Assembly: GCA_949987565.1 (NCBI GenBank)
Contig: OX465110.1
Span: 19,745,273 to 19,809,272, forward strand
Source: Luidia sarsii
Taxonomy: Eukaryota > Echinodermata > Asteroidea > Paxillosida > Luidiidae
Length of the DNA stretch: 64,000 bases
Direction: 5' to 3'
The position numbers and the translations under genes are program-made. Of this stretch, positions 54,901-64,000 are shown in pieces. Under the pieces are notes generated by a model that was not told the DNA's origin, made no database searches, and saw only the letters and a list, made by a program, of their open reading frames with translations. Position 1 is the first letter of the stretch. Every line of letters begins with the position of its first letter.

Positions 54901-55568
54901 GAAAAATTCAGTCTAATTTCCAGTCATTTCTAAGTATGGTCAAATATGTAGGCTGTGCATGTGCAAGGTTCAACAGCTGAAAAAAAGCGAAAATCAATCG
55001 AAATAAAATTATTATTAAAAAAAATAATAAAAAATGGTGCGGCGGCAAAAAAAACCAATGGGGCGGGGATGAGAAACCATTTTTTTTACTAGGCCTAAAT
55101 TGAAAAAGAAAATGTCGCCAATGAGTCGCATATCAAACCACATTAACACATTAACAGAAGAAGAAGAGTCGATATTGTATTTCAGTGTTTTCCCCCACAA
55201 ACTAAAAAAGGGAAAATTGAATGAGAACTTTAGTTTTAAACAATTTTGAAAAAAATAGACATGATAAGACAAGAGGTCTTGATCCCAAGATGAGTCAAGA
55301 CCTCTGGTGTAGCTAGTCTGAGTAACTTGGACCCGACAAGTCACTCGAATCTCAAAATTTCAAAATTCGATTTAAAAAAAAGGTGACTTGGTCGGACCTT
55401 CGGGAGGATGAGGGTTACGGTTACCCATGGCCTCCATGGGTTACCGCAACTACTTGTTTACCTGCACATGTTCCGTGCCACGACCCTCTGCAGACCTACA
55501 CCCAGGGCTGTCACAAAGCTGGACACTCTGCCGCAGTTGGAAGAAATTCGCAGAACGAACGACGCCAT
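50789..55568 (-). CDS. BPHL: BPHL, valacyclovir hydrolase-type alpha/beta hydrolase, complete
   Basis: Exons in transcript order: 55568-55462, 53949-53855, 53243-53077, 52405-52252, 51540-51288, 50891-50789. The sum is 879 nt, 292 residues, against 291 in human. BPHL is a mitochondrial serine hydrolase that cleaves alpha-amino acid esters and homocysteine thiolactone. Catalytic triad seen here: Ser136 in GWSDGA, Asp240 in [10 protein letters not shown], His268 in PEGKHNLH. Other family marks are LLMPGALG near the oxyanion region, [16 protein letters not shown] and IWGGNAYVT. Exon 1 encodes [15 protein letters not shown] and onwards, rich in Arg, Ser and hydrophobics with no acidic residue in its 35 residues, a typical mitochondrial presequence; it joins exon 2 in the correct phase. 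Introns 4 and 5 contain long tandem repeats next to the donors. The gene is head to head with BBS10. Confidence 0.94.
50944..51285. repeat. 41-bp minisatellite abutting a BPHL splice donor
   Basis: About eight copies of units with 'tttggctggtaactggccac' and 'taccaacagatctgac'. The array ends a few bases inside the intron from the donor of the fifth exon (51286-51287). Confidence 0.9.
51775..52205. repeat. (GAGCCA)n hexanucleotide tract in BPHL intron 4
   Basis: About 430 bp of near-pure 6-bp repeat with scattered GAGCCA-to-AAGCCA changes, ending about 45 bp from the donor of the fourth exon. Both strands stay open: Pro-Glu dipeptides on plus, Ala-Leu dipeptides on minus. Confidence 0.95.
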
Positions 55569-56142
55569 CTCAGCTCAGCTCTACCGTTCTGTGAAAAAAT
55601 ATTACGTGTTGTTTTTGCAAAAACGTGCCAGGTGATTGGAGTGATATAGCGCCCTCCAGAGACGCCATGAATATCAGGGGATTGTAAACAAACGTGTTGA
55701 CACAATCAATCATCATCCATCGACACCCGGCAAAATGAATAAGGAATACTTTTTGGCAAGGAAAGTCTGACCGCGATTTGACTGATTCGGATGATCGAGT
55801 AGCCTCACCCGTAAGTGCGTTTCGGTGTCTTTTGTTTTTGATGGAAGACCAGAATAGCTGAAACTGAAAGTTGAAACGAGTGAGTAGCTTCTTCTCATGG
55901 TCTGAGTAACTCAGTCATCAACTAGTCTTTTTTCTCACCAGCCACTATTTAGCTTTCCTTAACTGAATTTAATTTCCTCAACTGAATTTAATTTCCTTAA
56001 CTGAATTTAATTTTCTTCAGCTGTATGATTTTAATCTTTAAAACATGGAAAATAAAATAAACCACCTTTTCATCTTACTTCTTTAAGTTCTTAGTATGAT
56101 TTCCCCCCCCCCCCCATTTTGTTGGGTTATAATCTTTTACAG
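55569..56142. promoter_or_regulatory. BPHL / BBS10 divergent promoter region with a BBS10 5' leader
   Basis: The two ATGs are 607 bp apart on opposite strands. On the plus strand a strong donor (CACCC/GTAAGT, after 55810) and an acceptor ('ataatcttttacag', ending 56142) imply a non-coding BBS10 first exon. Two short upstream ATGs (near 55734 and 55790) stop before that donor. I looked for an RFX X-box, expected for many cilia genes, and found no clear match. A 22-bp AT-rich repeat ('aactgaatttaatttcc', three copies) lies at 55960-56015. Confidence 0.55.
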
Positions 56143-56174
56143 GGTGGGTGGCATTTCACAGTGCCGTCTTCGGA

Positions 56175-58130
56175 ATGACTCTCCAACCACTGCCAGTAAC
56201 CCTCTCCTCCAGTCTGACGATATGCCAGACTATAGAGGGCGTCCTCCGCAGTGCCCTTGGCCCCAATGCCCTTCACACCATGCTGACCTCATCCACGGGC
56301 AACGTGGTGATCACCAGCGACGGTCACACCCTTCTCACCTCCCTGCACCTCTCCCACCCGCTGGCCCGGTGGATTGTGGGCCAGGTCAGGGGTCACCATA
56401 CCTCCAGCGGGGACCACACCAAGTCCTACGTCCTCCTCATCGCCGAGATCCTGAGGCAGATGCGGGGCGCCCTCACTCGCGGGCGCGCGGATGCGACTTG
56501 CTCTCTCCACCGACAGAAGACGGTGGAAATCGGTCGCGCTTTGCAGATCATTCAATCGGAGGTCTTCCCTCGATTTGTTCTGCCCGCCCTCCTTGATGAT
56601 TGTCTCAGCATTAGCCTCGAAGAGGCGAACAGAGCAAGCATCCAGCATCATTGCGAAAAGATCATTCAAACTGCATTTGGAGGGAAGTTCAGCCAGCAGT
56701 CAACGGGTCATGTCGTTGGGCTGGTTGTTGATTTGGTGTGCGGCAGTAGTTGCGATATCGGCAGCCTGGATGATGGCGTTCAGCAGCTCATCACCGACTT
56801 TGACGTGCTCTGCTGGGAGATTCCCAACCAGCCCATCGGTGACTCCAGACTCCTGGACGGAGTGGTGCTGACACGGAGCTTCGCCGTCCGCTCGCCGGAT
56901 CTGGACTCCCTCCCCGCCGTGCCGTTCGTCCTCCTGGCCTGCTCCCTGGATCGCTGGGTCCCCGAGTCTCGCTCGACGCTGACGGTAACCGGCGGCGGAG
57001 CCTTAGCGGAGGTCCTGAGCTACGGGACGTCCAGGCTCGAGGACCTGGTCAGATGCTTAGCTAGGAAGGGCCTGAAGCTGATCTTGTCCTCGGAGCTTCT
57101 CTCGGAAGCGGCCCTCTCCCTTTGCCGGACCTTCGGGATGTCGGCTGTTCACATGATTCCCGAGGAGGAGCTGCAGAGGCTCTCGCGCCTGACTGATGCG
57201 GACATAGCTCACGAGCCCAGCGACCTTACGTCTCTCGCTCTGAGGACGTGCAGTGCTGAGCTCTGTCGGTCGGTCACTGTGGGGAACAAGACCGGCATCC
57301 ACCTGGCTGGCTTTGGCAGTTGGACGCGGGCGCCAGCCCGGCACCTGGTACTCTGCGCCCCGACCCAGGGCATATGCCGGCAGTGGTTCATAGCGGTCTT
57401 CAACGCCCTGAAAGTCGTGCGGGCATGGCTGGACGACGCCTGGTGTCAAGTGGAGTCAAGGTCTGAGGACGGAGCCGGACCACGGTCCCCGAACCGTTTG
57501 AAAACAACTCCACGCGCCACGAGAGACTTCTGTGAGGCAGAGACGAGGAGACATCCAGTGTCGAATCACTGCAGTTCGAGCGGGCCCGGGTCTGAGCATT
57601 GCCCCGATCAGAAGAGGCTGCACTCCGTCGATTCTGCACATGAAGCAGATGCCACAACCCCGGCCGAGAGTAAGAGAGCACTCTGCGTCCCAGGTGGAGG
57701 CTGTACGGAGCTTCTCTTGCACAAACTCTTCCGGTCCTTGTCCAGGCATGATCAGACGGATGACGACTTCGTCGGCAGACGGAGTCCCTCCTTGGCCGTG
57801 GCCTGTGGTATCCTCGGCCGGGCGGCCCTCTGCATACCCAGGACCCTCCACCAGAACTCCTTCGTGGCCGGGACAAGGACCTCCTCCTTCCTCGAGCTGG
57901 TCTCCGGGACAGAGGGGGGTTCGGCAGCCTCTGTCGGCATTGACGGGAGGATGGGGGCGCTGTGCAATCCCTCGGCTCGGGGCGTCCTGGAGCCGCTATC
58001 GGGGAGGCTCCGGCTGTGGCAGGACGCCATCAGGACTGTCCAAGACCTGCTCAGGATGGACCTGGTAGTGGGAGTGAGGACCATGCCTCGCACCGACCCG
58101 ACGAGCTCCAGCTCAGAGGATGAATCCTGA
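56175..58130 (+). CDS. BBS10: BBS10, Bardet-Biedl chaperonin-like protein
   Basis: 651 residues in one coding exon beginning at 56143; human BBS10 has 723. BBS10 is a diverged group II chaperonin subunit that, with MKKS and BBS12, helps CCT assemble the BBSome, which serves primary cilia. Chaperonin landmarks: GPNALHTML (29-37), VVITSDGHTLLTSLHLSHPL (44-63), GDHTKSYVLL (79-88, the GDGTT position), TVTGGGALAEVLSYGTSRLE in the apical part, and VPGGGCTELLLHKL starting at residue 505, followed by LLRMDLVVGVR near the end. A linker of about 60 residues before VPGGG is Ser/His/Glu rich. The tail is SSSSEDES. The start at 56175 is chosen because it aligns with the family start; the frame is also open upstream to the acceptor. 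An ATTAAA at 58168-58173 follows the stop by about 40 bp. Confidence 0.92.
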   Translation: MTLQPLPVTLSSSLTICQTIEGVLRSALGPNALHTMLTSSTGNVVITSDGHTLLTSLHLSHPLARWIVGQVRGHHTSSGDHTKSYVLLIAEILRQMRGALTRGRADATCSLHRQKTVEIGRALQIIQSEVFPRFVLPALLDDCLSISLEEANRASIQHHCEKIIQTAFGGKFSQQSTGHVVGLVVDLVCGSSCDIGSLDDGVQQLITDFDVLCWEIPNQPIGDSRLLDGVVLTRSFAVRSPDLDSLPAVPFVLLACSLDRWVPESRSTLTVTGGGALAEVLSYGTSRLEDLVRCLARKGLKLILSSELLSEAALSLCRTFGMSAVHMIPEEELQRLSRLTDADIAHEPSDLTSLALRTCSAELCRSVTVGNKTGIHLAGFGSWTRAPARHLVLCAPTQGICRQWFIAVFNALKVVRAWLDDAWCQVESRSEDGAGPRSPNRLKTTPRATRDFCEAETRRHPVSNHCSSSGPGSEHCPDQKRLHSVDSAHEADATTPAESKRALCVPGGGCTELLLHKLFRSLSRHDQTDDDFVGRRSPSLAVACGILGRAALCIPRTLHQNSFVAGTRTSSFLELVSGTEGGSAASVGIDGRMGALCNPSARGVLEPLSGRLRLWQDAIRTVQDLLRMDLVVGVRTMPRTDPTSSSSEDES

Positions 58131-58167
58131 CCTCGAAAAATAGTAGTCAAATATTGTGAGCTTTCTC

Positions 58168-58173
58168 ATTAAA
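58168..58173 (+). terminator. Probable polyadenylation signal of BBS10
   Basis: ATTAAA 38 bp after the stop codon implies a very short 3' UTR. Confidence 0.45.
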
Positions 58174-58238
58174 GCTCTATTTCAAAGACCTTTCCTCAAG
58201 AAAAACTACCTCACAAGGTCAGGAAGATACCTTACTGA

Positions 58239-58718
58239 GGGCCTTTTCACACTAGTTAGACAAATCTCGTGGTTGACCGGGGATGAAAATGGCCAATGAT
58301 TCACACTTGCAAATTTTCAACCCCAGGATCGACTTCAACCTGGGTTAACCTCAACCCTATTCTGGACCAGAGTTGAAATTTTCGCCCTGGGTTGAAACGC
58401 TCGTCCCGGTTTGAAAACGATAGTGTGAAAAGAACTGAGTTGAGTTTGCCCCAGGTTGAGTGCCGTGGGAGTATTTTATTTTTGCATTGTGTGATTTGTT
58501 TATCATTGTTCGCACATGCATAGTGTGCTACAACGCACGATGTGCTGCACAAGTACTGGTGTGAATAGTTCCCGGTAATCTCCGGGTTAAGGTCGTCCTG
58601 GGTTCAAAATAAGCTCGATTTGCATGAATCAAGTTAGTGTGAAACAATATCGGTTAAACACGGGGTTGAAAAATTCAATTTTCAATCCAGGGCGAGAATT
58701 TCTCGTAGTGTAAAGGCC
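58239..58718. mobile_element. 480-bp MITE
   Basis: The ends are GGGCCTTTTCACACTA and TAGTGTAAAGGCCTT (complementary with small differences). The interior has many short inverted repeats of 'caacccnggg' type and 'tagtgtgaaaag'. No coding capacity. Confidence 0.7.
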
Positions 58719-60019
58719 TTGAGATACGTAGTCAGTGGTTTCAGAGCCACAGTTGGCATTCTTGAAGAACTTATTCCATAGAAACCCCGGCCTCACAATA
58801 TTCAACAAGTTCAAGCTCAGAAGATGAACCTTGACTTTGGAAAAAGAAGAATACACCAATACATTGTTTTATTCAACCATAGTAATTTATTAATTTATTC
58901 ATCAATTTGTTTATGTGCATATGCTTCAGCTATAGAACCATTAAACACCAACATTATACAAATTTATACAAGAATATTCTGTCTATTATATTTCATTGTG
59001 GTCTTATAAAAAAAACTGTCAAGGTTTGACCGCACAGTTTTCTTTTACTGAGATATAAACCTCATAAACAATTACAAATAATCAATTAAACTCTCACAAA
59101 AACAGATATATAGAAATTCTACAAGCTTTTAATTGTTTGTGTACTCTAGCAAAAACACTGCTCTTATGGTGTATGAAAATACAACAATTATAAATATTTT
59201 CATCAAATAGTACTCTTGAATCATTAGGACATTTTTTCTGGACGTTTAGGCATCAACGTGCATTATTTTATAATTATCAAACAGTATGAAATCACATAGT
59301 ACTGCCATACTGAAATATTTCATTTTGATTTAAATCAACTTTTAAAATCAATTTTTTTTACATCAATATGTTACATGTGTATGCATACAAAATGCATAGG
59401 TAGCCTTTTAAAAAATGGGTCGGGACCAACAATTATAATATTACACATTCACTCGCTAGCACAATACCTTGATTTCCATGGAAATCAAGCTTACTGAAGA
59501 ACAACAAGGTATCCCATGGAAACCTATGGTAACCACAAATAGCACATTGAGTTAGGGGCGGGGAACCGGTCACAACTGCAAAAGGGGGGAGGTATCCCCC
59601 CGCACCCTTAGTTACCACAAATAATCCATTAAATTGAGTAAGAGGTGGAGAACCAGTTACTGCAGCGATACGTGCATTAGAAGAGGTATTCCAGGGAAAC
59701 TTTCATCGGTCACCACAAATAATACATAACGTCAAATAGGAGGTGGGTACCAGTTCATATTGCAGACTGCAGTATGCATGTCCAGTGGTGTCCAATATAC
59801 TATAGGGGTTGTACAGTCTTTGCACAACTTTGTAATTATCACTTGTGAAAGACATGTAGCCAAAGAGAACGATATAACTTTGAAAAAGAAAATTTAAAAT
59901 GCAATAAAGAAGTTTGAATTAAAATTTCATTCTATAGCAACCTAAAAGGCAAACCACTAAACAACAGCCTAAAAATCTCTAAGACAACAATTTAAAAAAA
60001 GAAGTAAGAATTCCTTAAT

Positions 60020-60478
60020 AGGGCCATTTCCACTGTCCAAATCCACTGTCCGAGATTTGAATCCCGATTCCAAAATCAGGGGTTTTTTTTTGCTCGCGTT
60101 CACAAAGGGCCAAAAATTGCGGCGTAAAAAATTTACCAGCTGATCGCAGTTAGCAGTTGTGGTCAAGTGGTGGTTGTGTCCTTGAGGGTGGCCCATGCAG
60201 CGAGACATATGAACAAGCTCTTCATGTCAATCAGAAATCGAGCAGTGCATTGTGGGAAAAAATCCAATGGGTATCAGCGGAGCATTCCCACACACCGTGT
60301 CGCAACTAAACGCGATTATTTGGAAAAGTCTCAATAATAGTAGTGTCCGAATCGCGATACAAATCCCACTAGTAATCGCATTTATTGTGTCCACACACAG
60401 ACAAAAAATAGTTTGAATCGCGATTCAAATCGCGATCCAAATAATCGCATTTATTTGGGACAGTAGAAACTGCCCTCA
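60020..60478. mobile_element. 459-bp MITE
   Basis: The ends are AGGGCCATTTCCACTGTCCA and GGGACAGTAGAAACTGCCCT, inverted with a few differences. The interior has 'cgcgattcaaatcgcgat'. A partial relative is at 1335-1563. Confidence 0.75.
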
Positions 60479-62364
60479 TGTATTGAGATCAAACAAATTT
60501 CAAGCCTTTGTACAACGCAATATCAATTTCAGATATAATTGTGATTTTGTAGGACGAAAAACTTAAATTTCAGATGATTTGGGTTGGTGAGTGCATAAAT
60601 CAGTGAGAATATGCCCTGCTCTATGTGTAGTTAACCTATGTTTGCTGTGCTTGATGCTTTATCCCAATTGCTTGCTTGAAAAACCCCCCCCCAAAAAAAA
60701 AAAATAAAAATGTGGGTGGATTTCGGACACATGACCATATCAGAGCCATTTTTTTCTTTGAAAAGTGAGCCAAAATGTAACACTTGTGACCAGACGTAAT
60801 TTTTTTTTTTTAAATACATTAAAAAGAATGCCTGTGAGATATTATTTCTATTGATTTCTGTTTTCTCATTCATAGATCTATGATGCATGTGCGTTAAAGA
60901 AATGAACATTCTAGCTCTTAAGAATTCACAGGGCTTTGCAAAAAAACAACAACTACAGTGTGACGTCACATGTGACCAATTTGACCTTTGACCCTAAAAC
61001 CTTTGACCAATTTCAGAATAACAAGTAAAATGTTCACCTGATAAAAATGGAACAGATGCAAGTGGTGTGTGTAGAGTATAAATTGATATTCCGTACATGT
61101 ACCCACCATGCTTTCTGAAATAACACAATATCATTCCCCGATTTTTCATTATTTTGGTCACACGTGACTCAGAATCTACACTGTGACCCGTGGAATGGCA
61201 GCAACAAAATTTAAACGCAGACTATACCATGGGAACCCTGGACATTACACTATGTGTGAGTTGTCGGCGAGATTTCGTACCAAACTATCCTCAATCAGAA
61301 CAAATTTACTGATGTTTATCCGAAAAGCAACTCAACAGACAAAGAGGGAATTTTAAGAAAGTCCATTTTTATGGAGTTTTCATTGCACCACATAAATGTT
61401 TGCTCTGCATCACAGCCTTATTAATTAGAGGAGTTGTAATAAACAAAACCTAATCAGACGTGCAACAGTGAATAAACAAAGTATTTGCATAATTCAGGTC
61501 TAATATAGGGTACTGAGCTGTCCTTCTAAAACAAATCTATATTCTTGGTGATATTTAAAAAATGATCAAATTATAACATACAATATAGTTATAAAAGTAG
61601 TACACATATACGTACACTGCACACAGGAAACACACAGATGCAGTCCAGTGCTTGTGCGCAAGAACACTATGGGCTTCCAGTAGCCTGAGTTTTTAGTAGC
61701 CTTAAAAAAAGCAGCCACTATCATGGGTTCCGGCCATCAAAAACTTGGGTCAGTAGCCTAGCTGGATTAGCAGGCCTACCCTTGCCCTTCAAAATAGGTA
61801 TCAAAATCATATCCTTCCCTGTAGCTGGACTGAAATTTGAAGCTTAATATCTTTTCATGTTTTAGGCCACAAAAAGATCCCCATTGGCAACCTGGGATGT
61901 TTCTATGGAGGCCCATGTCGGCCAACCCCCCCCCCAAAAAAAAAAACCAATTAAAACAGGTTTAATAAAACCTGCTTTTCTTCTTCTTTTCCTTCTCTTG
62001 TGTTTCTGTTTCATTGACATACATGTCAAATAAATCCGGCAAAATAAGTGACTTCTGTGCAAGAATGGAATGGTTGCGAAGTGACTTTTGGCACATGTGA
62101 TTCGTTAATATTGATTATTAGTTTTAGCCACGAGACGGCAAAAAAAAAATGGAACAGAAACAGACACAGAAACAAACAGAAACAGGAATAGTCACACAGA
62201 CCCAAACCAACATAAAAAACCCAAACCCACCCTCCATGAGTTAGTTTCTCTCCTTGCTCCCTAAAATAAATACTCACATCCCTAACCCCTGCCCTCCTCA
62301 AAGAAAACAAAAATTGATTACAAATCATTTCAAGCAGTGAATGAAAAATATCGCAAACTAACTG

Positions 62365-62640
62365 ATGCTTCAATGAGGGTTTGCACTGCTCGGCGTATTA
62401 AGCAGTGAACGCTCAGCGCTTTTGCCTAATGCCTGATGAAAACATTTCAGGCAGCTCGGGCTGGATTCGAACCCGCGACTCCTGCTTACTAGTGCAGACG
62501 TCTTGGCCACTTGACCACCGAGCTGGTCGTGCGGTGGATTCGAATAATGTATAGCGGTGAGTACCGTGTTGCATCACAGATATAAAATTATGTTGGCGTC
62601 AAGGAGAATGAAATTCAAGGAGGGTTTGCCCTGCTTTACG
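62365..62640 (-). repeat. SINE-like copy, family B
   Basis: The minus strand carries the tRNA-like head at about 62450-62526 ('ggattcgaacccgcgactcc' on plus is the B-box side). The flanking body matches 4430-4700 in reverse. Confidence 0.65.
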
Positions 62641-63479
62641 TTTTAAGCATAGATAATGCTCTGTGCTTACAGGCTAACTGTGCGCTCAAATGACCATAAA
62701 AACAAACCTGACAAATTCAGAGGGCATGACGTTTGTTTTCTTAATTCTAGCTGATAGGACCTCTCTCACAGGCAGAGCAAGGTCCTGATAGAATAACAAA
62801 ATATTCAGGGTTGGATTTCGCGAATCCTTACGACGCATTGTAACCCAACTCATGACTGATGACCCCTCATAAGCTGAAATCAATAGGATTTGTTTTCTAT
62901 CGCTCATGGTCTTACGATTGATCATAAGTTAAGAAGCGCTTGATGGAATCGACCACATGACTTCTATAACTTTTGTGGACAATTTAGAATTTTTTTGGGG
63001 GAGGATCAATTTAAGTTATTGGAATAATGTACCCAAATTCGCTATTAAAAAAGTAGTAAAGGTGATTCAAGGGTTTGCCGTGCCTGCTCGAGCAGGCTGA
63101 AAAATGTTCATCAGACATCGGGCAAAGCAATGGGTACTTGGTGCTTATTACCTTGAGGAGAGCAAACCCTCATTGAATTCCATTCTCTACAACGCAAACA
63201 TCATGTTATATCTATAGTGCAGGTACATTGTGGGATTGTTCCTGGTTGGGTATTTCCCATCATACGCAGAGTGACAGAAAAAGGTCATCTGTGTCCTATT
63301 GTCTCTCCTCCTTCCTATTCGCTTTTGTCCTTGTCATTCTACCTTTCCGAAAGGTCCTGCTCGGATCAAAATGTCCGGACCTCGACATTTTTTGACATTT
63401 GTATTTGTGTCATTTAGGTCAGCATGCAGTTTGCAACATTTTCTGTATATTTCTGTATTTTCGCATTCAGTGTAGTGCA

Positions 63480-63714
63480 AGGCCCTTTTCCAAAACACGG
63501 CTTAGGCTTTGGCTCCGGCTTCGTCTCAGTTATCAAAATGCTGAAATACAAGTTGGAGTTCTTTATTGAAGTTGAAGCTTTGGATTCCTTTTCAAAACTC
63601 AGTCAAACATTCAAAAATGATGCCAAAGGCTTCCTGTTTTCATGTCTTGTACTTGAAATGGATGAAAGAACTAGAGACAAAGCCGGAGCCTAAGTCGGGC
63701 TTTGGAAAAGGGCC
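63480..63714. mobile_element. 235-bp MITE
   Basis: The ends are GGCCCTTTTCCAAA and TTTGGAAAAGGGCC, followed inwards by 'ggcttaggctttggctccgg' and the complement of its variant. It lies just downstream of the sialyltransferase stop codon. A truncated relative is at 1106-1258. Confidence 0.8.
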
Positions 63715-63785
63715 CAAGATTCTTGCCCCTCCCTTATCCACACCACCCCCCCCCTCCCCCACCGAATCAATAATAGAATGGTCCA

Positions 63786-63968
63786 TCATCTGACCCCCGG
63801 ATAGATCCGGATCTTGCCGGCTTTCTGCAGCTTCTCCATGACCGACTGCTCAAAGGTGCTGTCGTGCACGCCGGTGGTCTTGAAGAAGGAGTTGTGCGTT
63901 CCGTCGTCTTTGCTCCAGTAATGGTCCCAGTTGCCCAGCTTGTTGGCCCCGTAGCCAAAGACGTCCAC
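63786..63968 (-). CDS. ST3GAL1: ST3Gal-type sialyltransferase (GT29), last coding exon
   Basis: The C-terminal 60 residues of a Golgi beta-galactoside alpha-2,3-sialyltransferase, which transfers sialic acid from CMP-Neu5Ac to galactose ends of glycans. The exon starts after the acceptor 'tctcccctgcctcacag' (minus) with VDVFGYGANKLGNWDHYW. HYW belongs to the third sialylmotif. GVHDSTFE contains the VS motif H-x4-E with its catalytic His. The end, KAGKIRIYPGVR, is typical of the ST3Gal I/II group. Upstream exons with the L and S motifs lie beyond the window, so the exact paralogue is uncertain. Confidence 0.85.
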   Translation of the reverse strand: MDVFGYGANKLGNWDHYWSKDDGTHNSFFKTTGVHDSTFEQSVMEKLQKAGKIRIYPGVR

Positions 63969-64000
63969 CTGTGAGGCAGGGGAGACAACAAACAGATAAG

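Larger units (their letters stand above)
58720..63478. other. Gene-free interval with MITE and SINE copies
   Basis: No coding sequence is supported. It is AT-rich to about 59400, then has degenerate 100-bp tandem units at 59505-59765 ('ggtnaccacaaataatnca'), a complete MITE at 60020-60478 and family B SINE-like copies at 62365-62640 and 63060-63230. Part of the right end may be the 3' UTR of the sialyltransferase. Confidence 0.55.

Noticed and set aside
55511..55705. Minus-strand open frame starting MCQHVCLQS
   Set aside because: It overlaps the BPHL first exon in another frame; only the frame starting at 55568 joins exon 2 in phase and gives a presequence.
55569..56142. RFX X-box expected for a cilia gene promoter
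   Set aside because: Candidates such as the stretch around 55715-55730 fail at conserved positions of the motif.
56289..58150. Several open frames opposite BBS10
   Set aside because: Shadows of the long GC-rich coding exon.

Overview
This is animal nuclear DNA. Multi-exon genes with GT-AG introns are separated by introns and spacers full of tRNA-derived SINE-like copies, inverted-repeat (MITE-like and foldback) elements and minisatellites. The gene families (SPIDR, C/EBP, TONSL, BPHL, BBS10, a GT29 sialyltransferase) and the repeat-rich compact introns suggest an invertebrate, most likely a marine deuterostome (echinoderm, hemichordate or lancelet). The sequence alone does not settle which.

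Layout. (1) 106-12187, plus: 3' part of a SPIDR-like gene, 13 exons in the window, the 5' end lying outside it. (2) 12188-19802: gene-free, repeats only. (3) 19803-20771, minus: a single-exon C/EBP of the alpha/beta/delta type. (4) 22473-24168, plus: a C/EBP-gamma gene transcribed divergently from it. The spacer and first intron carry consensus C/EBP sites. (5) 29263-48435, plus: a complete TONSL gene, 23 coding exons, about 1546 residues, with TPR, ankyrin, ubiquitin-like and LRR modules; intron 9 contains a 1.9 kb THAP-type DNA transposon remnant. (6) 50789-55568, minus: complete BPHL, six exons, 292 residues, including a small mitochondrial-presequence exon. (7) 56175-58130, plus: BBS10, one coding exon, head to head with BPHL. 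(8) 63786-63968, minus: last exon of an ST3Gal-type sialyltransferase.

Exon boundaries were set by splice signals and reading-frame phase. Coding lengths close exactly in frame for SPIDR (770 codons including stop in the window), TONSL (1547) and BPHL (293), which supports the models.

How the genes relate. SPIDR and TONSL are both scaffolds for RAD51-dependent homologous recombination. The two C/EBP genes encode bZIP factors expected to heterodimerise. The block SPIDR - C/EBP(alpha/beta/delta type) - C/EBP-gamma resembles an ancestral form of two separate human neighbourhoods, SPIDR-CEBPD and CEBPA-CEBPG. BPHL and BBS10 probably share a promoter region of about 600 bp.
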